Below are positions 1-7,209 of a stretch of DNA of 33,829 nt, one piece after another. The stretch is taken from assembly GCA_027306755.1 (NCBI GenBank), contig DAHUZE010000047.1, positions 1-33,829 on the forward strand. Direction: 5' to 3'. The DNA is from Acidimicrobiaceae bacterium. Its GTDB lineage: Bacteria > Actinomycetota > Acidimicrobiia > Acidimicrobiales > RAAP-2. The position numbers and the translations under genes were made by a program. The notes under the pieces are model-generated. The model ran no database searches, had not been told where the DNA came from, and saw nothing but the letters and a program-made list of their open reading frames with translations. The first letter of the stretch is position 1. Each line of letters begins with the position of its first letter.

Positions 1-1447
1 CAAAGAACCGCTGCCGGCTGATGTTCCAGTCGCTGTTGAGGCCCTCGACCCAGGCCCGGTACCGGTGGCGCATGAACGGCGGGTGCCAGTGCAGCTCCTC
101 GCCTCTCGCCAGCAGCCGGTCCCGCATGTCCAGGGTCCGGACGAACCACTGCCGGGATGAGACGATCTCCAGGGGTCGCTCGCCCCGCTCGTAGAACTTG
201 ACGGGGTGGGTGACCGCCCTGGGCTCGCCCTGGAGCGCCCCGGCCTCGGCCAGCATGCCCACGATGCGGGCCTGCGCCTGGCGGACCGTCCGGCCTGCCA
301 GCTCCCCGTACGCGGCCAGGGCGGCCGCCGGGTCCTCGGACTCCCACCCGGGCGCTCCCCACGCCACGGGCTCCAGGCGCCCGTCGCGGCCGACGAGGGT
401 GCGGGTCGGCAGGTCCATCTCCCGCCACCACAGGACATCCGTCGTGTCCCCGAAGGTGCAGATCATGGCGATGCCGGTTCCCTTGTCCGGCTCGGCCCGC
501 TCGTGGGTCACCACCGGCACCCTCACCCCGAAGAGCGGGGTCACCACCTCCCGCCCGACGAGATCGCGGTAACGGGCGTCGTCGGGATGGGCGACCAGGG
601 CGACGCAGGCCGGAAGGAGCTCGGGGCGGGTGGTCTCGATGTCCACGTACTGCGGGGCGCCGGGGCTGCCCACAGCCCCGGTCCCTTCGCCTGCATCGGG
701 GGGGCCGCCCGCGGCGCCGGGCGCCAGCGTGAAGCGGATGCGGTGGTAGGCGCCCGGGCGCTCGCGGTCCTCCAGCTCCGCCTGGGATACCGCGGTGCGG
801 ACGTCCACGTCCCAGAGGGTGGGTGCCTCGTGCTGGTAGGCCTGGCCCCGGTCGAGCATCCGCAGGAAGCTGCGCTGCGAAGCCCGCCGCGAGCGCTCGT
901 CGATGGTGGAGTAGCTGTAGGACCAGTCGACGGACAGCCCGACCGTCCGCCAGACGTGCTCGAAGGCCCGCTCGTCCTCTGCCGTCAGGCGCTGGCAGAG
1001 CTCCACGAAATTGGGCCGGGAGATCGGCAGAGCCTGCTCGGGCGGCCGGGCGGGCGGCTCGAAGCCCGGGTCGTACGGCATCTCCGGCTCGCAGCGCACT
1101 CCGAAGTAGTTCTGGACCCGGCGCTCGGTGGGCAGCCCGTTGTCGTCCCATCCCATGGGATAGAGGACGTGGCGCCCCCGCATCCGCTGGAATCGTGCGA
1201 CGACATCGGTGTGCGTATAGGAGAGGACGTGGCCGATGTGCAGCGAGCCCGAGACCGTGGGTGGGGGGGTATCGATGGCGAAGACCGCCTCCCGCGGCGC
1301 CGACCGGTCGAACCGGTAGGTCGCCTGCGCTTCCCAGATGCCCGACCACTTGTGCTCCAGCCCGTCGATCGTGGGCTTGTCCGGCACCCGCGGGGCGGCC
1401 AGGGGGCCGGATGCGACGGTCCGGTGGTCGGGGGCGGCTGTGGACAT
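1..1447 (-). CDS. valS: Valyl-tRNA synthetase, N-terminal part (runs off window)
   Basis: Class I aminoacyl-tRNA synthetase that charges tRNA-Val in the cytoplasm. The frame is open from an ATG at 1447 to the window edge, giving about 482 residues, so the KMSKS loop and anticodon-binding part lie outside. The translation shows the HIGH-type motif SGSLHIGH, then MGWDDNGLPTERRVQNYFGVRCEP, the editing-domain region, and WNISRQRFF close to the edge. The MGWDDNGLP/WNISRQR wording matches the ValRS type I recall from Streptomyces-like actinobacteria rather than the E. coli-like type. It diverges from cysS with only 20 bp between the starts. A TACGGT -10 lies 9 nt upstream of the ATG, so the leader should be absent or very short. 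Identity is seen directly in the motifs; the lineage statement rests on memory of the family. Confidence 0.95.
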   Translation of the reverse strand, partial: MSTAAPDHRTVASGPLAAPRVPDKPTIDGLEHKWSGIWEAQATYRFDRSAPREAVFAIDTPPPTVSGSLHIGHVLSYTHTDVVARFQRMRGRHVLYPMGWDDNGLPTERRVQNYFGVRCEPEMPYDPGFEPPARPPEQALPISRPNFVELCQRLTAEDERAFEHVWRTVGLSVDWSYSYSTIDERSRRASQRSFLRMLDRGQAYQHEAPTLWDVDVRTAVSQAELEDRERPGAYHRIRFTLAPGAAGGPPDAGEGTGAVGSPGAPQYVDIETTRPELLPACVALVAHPDDARYRDLVGREVVTPLFGVRVPVVTHERAEPDKGTGIAMICTFGDTTDVLWWREMDLPTRTLVGRDGRLEPVAWGAPGWESEDPAAALAAYGELAGRTVRQAQARIVGMLAEAGALQGEPRAVTHPVKFYERGERPLEIVSSRQWFVRTLDMRDRLLARGEELHWHPPFMRHRYRAWVEGLNSDWNISRQRFF

Positions 1448-1455
1448 GTCCGCGT

Positions 1456-1462
1456 TACCGTA
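1456..1462. promoter_or_regulatory. Interlocked divergent -10 elements of valS and cysS
   Basis: TACCGT (1456-1461, + strand) ends 6 nt before the cysS ATG. On the - strand TACGGT (1462-1457) ends 9 nt before the valS ATG. The two hexamers use almost the same base pairs. Both fit the TANNNT-N(6-9)-start pattern of leaderless actinobacterial genes. No good -35 boxes are visible; they would fall in the opposite coding regions. Confidence 0.55.
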
Positions 1463-1467
1463 CCTTC

Positions 1468-2874
1468 ATGTTGCGGCTGCACGACACGGCAACGGCTTCG
1501 GTCCGCCCATTGATCCTGCGCGACGCGGGGGAGGTGTCGCTGTACGTGTGCGGCCCCACGGTCTCCGGTGAGCCGCACATCGGCCACGGGCGCCTCACGC
1601 TGGTGTTCGACGTCCTGCGGCGGTACCTGGCCTTCGGCGGCCTGCGGGTGCACCACGTCAGCAACGTGACCGACGTGGACGACAAGATCATCGAGCGCGC
1701 CGCACGCGTGGGCCGCTCTCCCGAAGCGGTCGCCACGGAGCACGAGGGGCAGTGGTGGGCGGCGATGGACGCCCTGGGGGCCCTGCGACCCACCGCCGTC
1801 CCCCACGCCACTGACTACGTGGCCGGCATGGTGGCTCTGGTGGCCGAGCTGGTCGAGCGGGGCTCGGCGTACGAGATCGCCGACGGGGTCTACATGCGCG
1901 TGGACGCCGTTGCCGACTACGGCCTGCTGGCCCACCAGTCCCTGCAGTCCCTACGGTCCGGCGCCCGCGTGGAGGCGGTGGAGGGCAAGCGCTCGCCCCT
2001 CGACTTCGCCCTGTGGAAGAAGGCGAAGCCCGGTGAGCCCCAGTGGGACTCCCCGTGGGGCCCGGGCCGGCCCGGCTGGCACACCGAGTGCGTGGTGATG
2101 TCGCTGGACCTGCTCGGTGAGGGCTTCGACCTCCACGGTGGCGGCCAGGACCTGATGTTCCCTCACCACGAGAACGAGCGAGCCCAGGCCGTTGCCGACG
2201 GCAAGGCCTTCGCCCGGCACTGGGTGCACAACGGCTGGGTGGCTGTGGGCGGGGAGAAGATGTCGAAGTCCCTGGGCAACTTCACCACCATCGCTGATCT
2301 GCTCGCGGCCCACGATCCACGTGCCTACCGGCTCCTGGTGCTCCGGGCCCACTACCGCTCTCCGATCGAGGTGACGCCGGCAACGGTCGCCGACGCCGGC
2401 AAGGCGCTCGAGCGCCTGGACGGTCTCGCCCGGCGGCTCTCGGTGCCCGATCCCGTCGGCGACGCCCGGGGCGCCGAGGTGGTGCGCGGCCGGGCGCTGG
2501 CCGCCGCGCCGTCCGGTGTCGACGAGGCCGCGGTCGACACCTTCTGCGCTCGCATGGACGACGACTTGGACACCCCGGCGGCCATGGCGGGCGTGTTCGA
2601 GCTCGTGACCCGGGCACACGTGGCAGCCGACCGGGGCGACGGTGCGGAGGCCGCCCGCCTGGGCGCGACGGTGGCTGTCCTGTGCGGCGCGGTCGGGTTG
2701 CGGCTGCTGGGGGGCGACACCGACGTGGACGCCGCAACCAACGGGCTCGTGGCCGAGCGCGATGCAGCCCGCCGGGCCCGGGACTTCGCCCGCGCCGACG
2801 TCATCCGGGACGAGCTGAGCGCCGCCGGCTGGGTGGTGGAGGACGGCCCGGATGGAACGGTCGTGCACCGCTGA
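1468..2874 (+). CDS. cysS: Cysteinyl-tRNA synthetase
   Basis: Charges tRNA-Cys with cysteine in the cytoplasm. The 468-residue product has the usual CysRS length. Visible motifs are the first zinc ligand Cys in YVCGPTV, the HIGH motif as GEPHIGH, the ligands Cys in HTECVVMS and His in DLMFPHHENE, and KMSKSLGN. The C-terminal part (RDFARADVIRDELSAAGWVVED) is typical of bacterial CysRS. The related mycothiol ligase MshC is shorter, and the full length with this C-terminal helical domain argues for CysS. The start is the ATG at 1468, which matches the family N-terminus and follows a TACCGT -10 by 6 nt; the open frame continues upstream, but only as antisense of valS. Confidence 0.96.
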   Translation: MLRLHDTATASVRPLILRDAGEVSLYVCGPTVSGEPHIGHGRLTLVFDVLRRYLAFGGLRVHHVSNVTDVDDKIIERAARVGRSPEAVATEHEGQWWAAMDALGALRPTAVPHATDYVAGMVALVAELVERGSAYEIADGVYMRVDAVADYGLLAHQSLQSLRSGARVEAVEGKRSPLDFALWKKAKPGEPQWDSPWGPGRPGWHTECVVMSLDLLGEGFDLHGGGQDLMFPHHENERAQAVADGKAFARHWVHNGWVAVGGEKMSKSLGNFTTIADLLAAHDPRAYRLLVLRAHYRSPIEVTPATVADAGKALERLDGLARRLSVPDPVGDARGAEVVRGRALAAAPSGVDEAAVDTFCARMDDDLDTPAAMAGVFELVTRAHVAADRGDGAEAARLGATVAVLCGAVGLRLLGGDTDVDAATNGLVAERDAARRARDFARADVIRDELSAAGWVVEDGPDGTVVHR

Positions 2875-3047
2875 GGGCGTCCGGTCCGGTGGCGGGGGAG
2901 AGGGAATCCGTGCAGCCCTCAACATCCTGCTAGCGTCCCATCGTCAACGGGCCCGGCGGACTTCGCGCCGGAGCACCGGAGGCGGGGGGCTGGATGCCCC
3001 TGCTTGCACAGGCAGCAATGAAGCAGGAATGAAAGGGGATCGCCACC

Positions 3048-3257
3048 GTGGCATCGGGGACGGTCAAGTGGTTCAACGCGGAGAAGGGCTACGGGTTCAT
3101 CTCGCAGCCCGATGGGGGGGCTGACGTGTTCGTCCACCACACCGCGATCCAGATGAACGGGTACCGCGTGCTCGAAGAGGGCCAAGCGGTCGAGTTCGAC
3201 GTGGACGAGGGTCCGAAGGGCCTGATGGCAAAGGACGTGCGCCCAGCGCAGGCTTGA
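3048..3257 (+). CDS. Cold-shock protein (CspA family)
   Basis: A 69-residue single cold-shock domain that binds single-stranded RNA or DNA and acts as an RNA chaperone. The order is standard: [16 protein letters not shown] with RNP1 (KGYGFI), then [10 protein letters not shown] with RNP2 (VFVHH), then [21 protein letters not shown]. The start is GTG at 3048, preceded by a GAAAGGGGA Shine-Dalgarno at about 3031-3039. The gap of about 170 bp to cysS leaves room for its own promoter (TAGCGT at 2931-2936 is a possible -10) and a leader of roughly 100 nt, a common arrangement for csp genes; the promoter call is weak. Two GC-rich hairpins follow the stop codon. Confidence 0.95.
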   Translation: MASGTVKWFNAEKGYGFISQPDGGADVFVHHTAIQMNGYRVLEEGQAVEFDVDEGPKGLMAKDVRPAQA

Positions 3258-3267
3258 CAGCTGAACC

Positions 3268-3308
3268 TTCCCGGTCAGCCGGGAACCCGGCACCGGCCGA
3301 TCGCCGGT
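3268..3308 (+). terminator. Terminator-like hairpins after the cold-shock gene
   Basis: A perfect 7-bp stem TTCCCGG/CCGGGAA with loop TCAG (3268-3285) starts 11 nt after the csp stop. A second stem ACCGGC/GCCGGT follows at 3292-3308. There is no T-tract, as often in high-GC actinobacteria, so termination is plausible but unproven. Confidence 0.4.
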
Positions 3309-3443
3309 TCCGGCCGCCGGTGACCGTCCGCTCCGATCCAGTCGTGCCGTTCTCGTGGCGCGCCCGATCGCCGGGCGGCACTGCGCCGCCAAGGCGTCGC
3401 CACCGCGCGCCAAGGCGCCGAGCCACGGTGTCGCCGCGCTTGG

Positions 3444-3460
3444 TTACCGTCGAGTAATAT
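3444..3460. promoter_or_regulatory. Operator-like inverted repeat with -10 box before the acyl-CoA dehydrogenase gene
   Basis: The sequence holds TTAC-N6-GTAA (3444-3457), and its right arm overlaps a good -10 hexamer TAATAT (3455-3460). TTAC/GTAA dyads are the sort of site bound by TetR-type regulators of fatty-acid genes in actinobacteria, so a repressor here would cover the -10. No regulator gene lies next to it. The leader from the predicted start to the ATG would be about 57 nt. Confidence 0.45.
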
Positions 3461-3523
3461 CGGGTAGATCGCCGCGTGACGCACGGCCAGCCAGCGCCGC
3501 CCGAGCCTGAAGGGAAGCAGACG

Positions 3524-4738
3524 ATGGGTGACTTCTCACTCGAGCTGAACGAGGACCAGCTGCAGATCCAGAAATGGGTGCACGACTTTGCCGAGAACGT
3601 CGTGCGGCCCGCTGGGCACGAGTGGGACGAGCGTGAAGAGACGCCGTGGCCCATCATCGAAGAGGCGGCCAGGATCGGGCTGTACTCGTTCGACTTTGTC
3701 GCCAACTGCTTCCTCGACCCGACCGGCCTGCAGATGGCGCTGGTGAACGAGGAGATGCGCTGGGGCGATGCCGGGATCGCCCTGGCGATCTTCGGGTCCA
3801 CCCTGGCCGTCGCCGGCATCTACGGCAACGGGACGCCCGAGCAGCACGCCGAGTGGATCCCCCAGTGCTTCGGGACGCCCGACAAGATCAAGCTGGCCGC
3901 CTTCGGCGTGTCCGAGCCCGACGCCGGATCCGACGTGTCGTCCCTCACGTCGCGGGCGGTCTACGACGAGGCCAAGGACGAGTGGGTCCTCAACGGCACC
4001 AAGACCTGGATCACCAACGGGGGGATCGCCAACACCCACGTGCTCGTCGTGTCCGTCGACCCTTCCCTCGGCAGCCGTGGCCATGCGAGCTTCGTGGTCC
4101 CCGAGGGGACGAAGGGCATCAGCCAGGGCCAGAAGTTCAAGAAGATGGGCATCCGGGCCTCGCACACCGCCGAGGTCGTCCTGGACGACTGCCGCGTGCC
4201 CGGCCGGTGCCTGCTCGGCGGGAAGGACCGGCTCGAAGAGCGGCTGGCCCGGGCCCGCGAGGGGAAGCGCACCTCGTCCCAGGCGGCGATGTCCACCTTT
4301 GAGGCCTCCCGGCCGCTGGTGGGCGCTCAGGCGGTGGGGATCGCCCGGGCGGCCCACGAGTACGCCCTCGAGTACGCCAAGCAGCGCCGGCAGTTCGGGC
4401 GCACGATCATCGAGAACCAGGCGATCGCCTTCAAGCTGGCCGACATGCAGATGCGCACGGACGCAGCCCGGCTGCTCGTCTGGCGCGCCGCGTGGATGGC
4501 CGCCACCGCCAAGAAGTTCGAGTCCGGCGAGGGATCCCAGTCCAAGCTGTACGCCGGTGAGACCGCGGTGTGGGTGACCGAGCAGGCCATCCAGATCCTT
4601 GGCGGCTACGGCTACGTTCGGGAGTACCCGGTGGAGCGCTGGCACCGTGACGCCAAGATCTACACCATCTTCGAAGGAACCTCGGAGATCCAGAGGCTGG
4701 TGATCAGCCGGGCGATCTCGGGCGTGCACATCCAGTAG
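3524..4738 (+). CDS. Acyl-CoA dehydrogenase
   Basis: FAD-dependent enzyme that makes the alpha,beta double bond in acyl-CoA and passes electrons to ETF. The 404-residue product shows the N-terminal helical domain, the middle-domain signature GVSEPDAGSDVSSL (about residue 130), TWITNGG, and the C-terminal RRQFGRTI and GGYGYVREYPVERWHRDAKI. It also has the catalytic-base motif FEGTSEIQRLVI with Glu384. The start is ATG 3524 behind an AAGGGAAG Shine-Dalgarno (3510-3517); an upstream in-frame GTG at 3476 lacks one. The insert KDRLEERLARAREGKRTSSQAAM around residues 235-257 is longer than in short-chain enzymes, so chain-length preference cannot be read off. It stands alone rather than in an operon, under an operator-like TTAC-N6-GTAA repeat. 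Confidence 0.93.
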   Translation: MGDFSLELNEDQLQIQKWVHDFAENVVRPAGHEWDEREETPWPIIEEAARIGLYSFDFVANCFLDPTGLQMALVNEEMRWGDAGIALAIFGSTLAVAGIYGNGTPEQHAEWIPQCFGTPDKIKLAAFGVSEPDAGSDVSSLTSRAVYDEAKDEWVLNGTKTWITNGGIANTHVLVVSVDPSLGSRGHASFVVPEGTKGISQGQKFKKMGIRASHTAEVVLDDCRVPGRCLLGGKDRLEERLARAREGKRTSSQAAMSTFEASRPLVGAQAVGIARAAHEYALEYAKQRRQFGRTIIENQAIAFKLADMQMRTDAARLLVWRAAWMAATAKKFESGEGSQSKLYAGETAVWVTEQAIQILGGYGYVREYPVERWHRDAKIYTIFEGTSEIQRLVISRAISGVHIQ

Positions 4739-4740
4739 CC

Positions 4741-4866
4741 AGCGGCATCATCGGCGGCGTGGCCACCTTGCGCGAGCGCCGTCCCGCGGTGTGGCAGGTC
4801 CGGGTCTTCGCCGGCCGCAACACGGGCCAGGCGCTGGCCGGGCGCAGCGCAGCGGCCAGGCCGTAG
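4741..4866 (+). pseudogene. Fragment of a tyrosine recombinase/phage integrase N-terminus
   Basis: Right after the acyl-CoA dehydrogenase stop, the same strand encodes GGVATLRERRPAVWQVRVFAGRNTGQ before a TAG at 4864. The pattern G-S/A-x-RERRPGVW-x-RV-x-x-GRDPxTG is, from memory, the start of actinobacterial phage-type integrases. The similarity ends after about 25 residues and nothing resembling the catalytic domain follows. The natural reading is a leftover integration end, consistent with the other broken genes up to 5523. The match is short, so confidence is moderate. Confidence 0.45.
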
Positions 4867-4870
4867 GCGG

Positions 4871-5003
4871 TCATCGGTCGTCGACCTGCACGTCGAGTTC
4901 GGCGAGGGCTGATGCCAGGAGGGTCTCGGAGACGCTGATGTGCGCTTCGGTCGCTCGCAGCAGCAGTACGCGCTTCAACCTTTGGGTCGAGCCTGATCGA
5001 CTC
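4871..5003 (-). pseudogene. Frameshifted ribbon-helix-helix antitoxin remnant
   Basis: On the - strand one frame reads ESIRLDPK and, after one extra base near 4979-4981, another frame continues LKRVLLLRATEAHISVSETL and on to LDVQVDDR before the TGA at 4871-4873. Joined, IRLDPKLKRVLLLRATEAHISVSETL is a typical ribbon-helix-helix DNA-binding segment of CopG/VapB-like antitoxins. A clear start codon is missing and no partner toxin is recognisable: the open frame beginning with ATG over the stop codon (MTAYGLAAALRPA) resembles nothing I know. The stretch 5004-5217 holds no gene I can support. Confidence 0.5.
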
Positions 5004-5221
5004 GACTGAGGAGGTTGTCGAGCCCGTGGGAGGCCCGGCGGCCACGCTGCGGCGCAAGATCTCCCCGACCCCGTCGCCCCGTCCGGCCTCGTCGGCCATG
5101 GCCTCGACCAGGGCGGTCGCAGGGCGTCCACCAACGAGCGAGGGACAGAGTCGCTGGATCACCTGCGGCTCAAGTCACGTCTGGCGTGTCGGTTGTGTTT
5201 ACTTAGACGACGGTTGACGAG

Positions 5222-5523
5222 GTGGAGCGGTTCGCTGTCGATGACCTCGATGAGGACTGGCCATTCGAGGCGACCGACAGCTCGGCCACCTCTTCAAGCA
5301 CCCAGGCCTCGGCCTGGAGGACGTCGGCGACGTGTGGTCGAGTGGCCCGCTGCTCTATCCGGCCAAGCCGCCAGCCCACTGGCTCATGGTTGGCGAGATC
5401 TCAGGACGCGTCTTGGTCGTGCCGCCGGCGCCGCCCCGGTCTGGAGACCGCAGCCGATGCCGTCCCATCGGCTGGTACGCCGCCGCCGAGCACCTCGCAC
5501 GTCGCTATCGGGAGGACCGATGA
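5222..5523 (+). pseudogene. BrnT-like toxin gene broken by a one-base frameshift
   Basis: From GTG 5222 one frame reads ERFAVDDLDEDWPFEATD. Near 5278-5281 the similarity jumps to the next frame: LGHLFKHPGLGLEDVGDVW, then SSGPLLYPAKPPAHWLMVGE, ISGRVLVVPPAP and RPIGWYAAAEHLARRYREDR, with the stop at 5521-5523. Restoring one base (for example C after GACCGAC) joins both parts into a protein of about 100 residues. The layout KHG-x-x-x-x-DV-x-x-x-W/F, then a GE-x-x-GRVLVV strand, RPI and a final R-x-YRE-type helix recalls the BrnT toxin fold, and a ribbon-helix-helix antitoxin gene follows directly, as in brnTA. The family call is inference. It could also be an assembly error or programmed frameshifting. 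Confidence 0.55.
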
Positions 5524-5759
5524 CTGACATGGCCGAAATGACCCCGGAGGAGGAGAACGCCTTCGACGCCGACGGCGACAACCAGGTGCCTGAGGGGCCG
5601 CCGGTGCGCCGTCGACCCAAGGTCAGCGAGGCAGTGCCGGTGCGCTTCCCCGAGGACCTCCTGCAACAGGTCCGTCACCGTGCCGCCGCCGATGACCGTT
5701 CGGTCTCCAACTGGATCCGTCGCGCGGTAGAACACGAGCTCGCTCGAGACCAGAACTGA
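5520..5759 (+). CDS. Ribbon-helix-helix antitoxin (BrnA/CopG-like)
   Basis: A 79-residue protein with an acidic N-terminus (EMTPEEENAFDADGDNQVPEG) and the ribbon-helix-helix VSEAVPVRFPEDLLQQVRHR followed by DDRSVSNWIRRAVEHELAR. Its ATG overlaps the stop of the toxin-like frame by ATGA (5520-5523), so the two were translated in tandem. In BrnTA-type modules the antitoxin neutralises the toxin and represses its own operon through the ribbon-helix-helix. Here the antitoxin frame is intact while the toxin appears broken, so it may be an orphan. The specific family (BrnA or another CopG/Arc protein) cannot be fixed by eye. Confidence 0.75.
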   Translation: MTDMAEMTPEEENAFDADGDNQVPEGPPVRRRPKVSEAVPVRFPEDLLQQVRHRAAADDRSVSNWIRRAVEHELARDQN

Positions 5760-5935
5760 TGTCCGTGCAGTCGGGGGGTCGCTGGCGGGGGCGGCGACTG
5801 GCGGCCCCACATCGGCGAGTCGAGGTGAGACTGCGGCTCCGCAGCGCCGCCCGGGCCAGCTGCTGATCAGCACGAACAGGGCGTCCCCGAATGCGCCGCG
5901 GGTTCGCTGGGGCCTCACTTGCGCCCCCGGCTGCC

Positions 5936-5965
5936 TTGCAACGGCGGTGCTCCAGCACGGATAAT
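5936..5965 (+). promoter_or_regulatory. Sigma-70-like promoter of the diguanylate cyclase gene
   Basis: TTGCAA (5936-5941), an 18-nt spacer, and GATAAT (5960-5965). The predicted start lies about 12 nt before the ATG at 5985. The preceding 5760-5935 holds no gene I can support. Confidence 0.5.
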
Positions 5966-5984
5966 GGCGCCATGGGGTTGGGGG

Positions 5985-7061
5985 ATGACGGCTCGTCCAG
6001 GCGCTGACGCGCCGCGCGCCCGGTGGGTCCGGGCCGGGCTCCTCACGCTGAGCGGCCGGGCGCTCGGCCTGCTCTACATCGGGGGAGCGCTTTCGGGCAT
6101 CGTGGCCATCGGCCTCCCGCACGGACTGCACTTCAACGTCCTCGCTGCGGTCGTCCTCTCCGTGCTGGCCCTGGGCGTCGGCACCTGGGCATGGTCCCGC
6201 CGGGAGCTGGGCCCTACGGCCACCCACGTGTTGCTGACGGTGGGTGTGGCCATGGTGTCGGCGGGCGTCTACTCGGGGCGGGGGGACGACGTCTCGATGA
6301 GCGCTGCCGTCCTCTACGTCGTTCTCGCGCTGGGCGCAGGGCTCTTCACCTCTCCGCGTGGCGTTGCGCTGCAGGTCGCGCTCATGGCCGCGGCGTACGG
6401 CGGCGTCCTTGCCGTCTCCGGCAACGGGGGCGCCTTCGCGGAATGGCTCTTCGTCATCGGAGCGGGGACGGTGGTCGCCTGGGTCACGGCCGTCAACCGT
6501 TCCCAGCTCGCCCGGCTGGCGCAGCTGGACCCGTTGACGGGGCTCTCCAACCGGGCCGGCCTGGACAGCGAGCTCGCCCGGGAGATGTCGAAATCGAAGC
6601 GGAGCGGGCGGTCTCTCATTGTGGCGGTGGTCGACCTGGACGACTTCAAGGCGCTCAACGACCGGCATGGCCACCTGGCCGGTGACCACGCGCTGGTGAG
6701 CCTGGTTGCCGCGTGGCGCCTCGGGCTCCGGGGGAGCGATCTGCTGGCCCGCTTCGGAGGAGACGAGTTCGTCATCGTGCTCCCCGAGACGTCGATGTGG
6801 GAGGCCACGCGGGTGCTCCGCCGTCTCCGCCATGAGAGCGCGTGCGCGTGGAGCGCGGGCGTCGCCGCGTGGGACGGGACGGAATCCCTGGACCGGCTCC
6901 TCGTCCGGGCGGACGGCGCCCTGTACCGGGCCAAGGGGCGGGCCCGGGGCTCCCGGGTGGCTCTGGGACGGCCCGACCCCGGGCTCGCCTCCCCGCTGCG
7001 GTCCACCGGGCTACGGTCCACCGGGCTGCGGTCCACCGGGCTGCGGTCCACCGGGCGCTGA
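5985..7061 (+). CDS. Membrane-bound diguanylate cyclase (GGDEF)
   Basis: Makes the second messenger c-di-GMP from two GTP at the membrane. Residues 1-165 hold about six hydrophobic segments forming a MASE-like sensor of unknown ligand. A GGDEF domain follows: DPLTGLSNRAGL, the metal-binding DLDDFKALNDRHGHLAGD, and RFGGDEFVIVLPE with the GGDEF motif at 258-262. An RGSD sequence sits exactly five residues before it, the standard RxxD inhibitory site, so product feedback inhibition is expected. Everything needed for catalysis is present. The C-terminus ends in four copies of a five-residue unit (LRSTG) from a 15-bp tandem repeat. I chose ATG 5985 because it sits just downstream of a good promoter; an in-frame ATG at 5964 overlaps the -10. 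It is a candidate c-di-GMP source for the EAL-fused glycosyltransferase 6 kb downstream. Confidence 0.92.
   Translation: MTARPGADAPRARWVRAGLLTLSGRALGLLYIGGALSGIVAIGLPHGLHFNVLAAVVLSVLALGVGTWAWSRRELGPTATHVLLTVGVAMVSAGVYSGRGDDVSMSAAVLYVVLALGAGLFTSPRGVALQVALMAAAYGGVLAVSGNGGAFAEWLFVIGAGTVVAWVTAVNRSQLARLAQLDPLTGLSNRAGLDSELAREMSKSKRSGRSLIVAVVDLDDFKALNDRHGHLAGDHALVSLVAAWRLGLRGSDLLARFGGDEFVIVLPETSMWEATRVLRRLRHESACAWSAGVAAWDGTESLDRLLVRADGALYRAKGRARGSRVALGRPDPGLASPLRSTGLRSTGLRSTGLRSTGR
6996..7055 (+). repeat. 15-bp tandem repeat, four copies, inside the GGDEF gene 3' end
   Basis: Four consecutive copies of CTGCGGTCCACCGGG; only the second (CTACGG...) differs, by one base. The repeat is in frame and encodes LRSTG four times just before the stop. 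Copy-number change would alter tail length without shifting the frame. Confidence 0.9.
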
Positions 7062-7209
7062 GCTAAGCGGCCGGCGGCATCTCTCGGGCCCGACGGCCAG
7101 CGTTGCATCTCCGCATTCGGACACAACGGATGGGATGATCCCTGGCGAGCGCCGGCGCCGTGTCCGTGCCCTCGCAGCCCGTCGACGCAACCGAGAGAAG
7201 GGACCATCC

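Noticed and set aside
823-1467. Upstream extension of the cysS frame
   Set aside because: It is antisense to valS, has no CysRS similarity and would put about 215 extra residues before the standard N-terminus.
206-1513. Long open frame on the + strand opposite valS
   Set aside because: Composition is that of a GC-rich shadow frame (Gly/Arg/Pro/His runs) and the - strand gives an unmistakable valyl-tRNA synthetase.
4871-5162. Intact toxin gene behind the ribbon-helix-helix remnant
   Set aside because: The frame starting MTAYGLAAALRPA over the remnant's stop shows no PIN, RelE or other toxin motif.
5193-5519. Extended start of the ribbon-helix-helix gene
   Set aside because: The extra 109 residues are a shadow of the broken toxin frame; the ATG at 5520 overlapping the toxin stop fits better.
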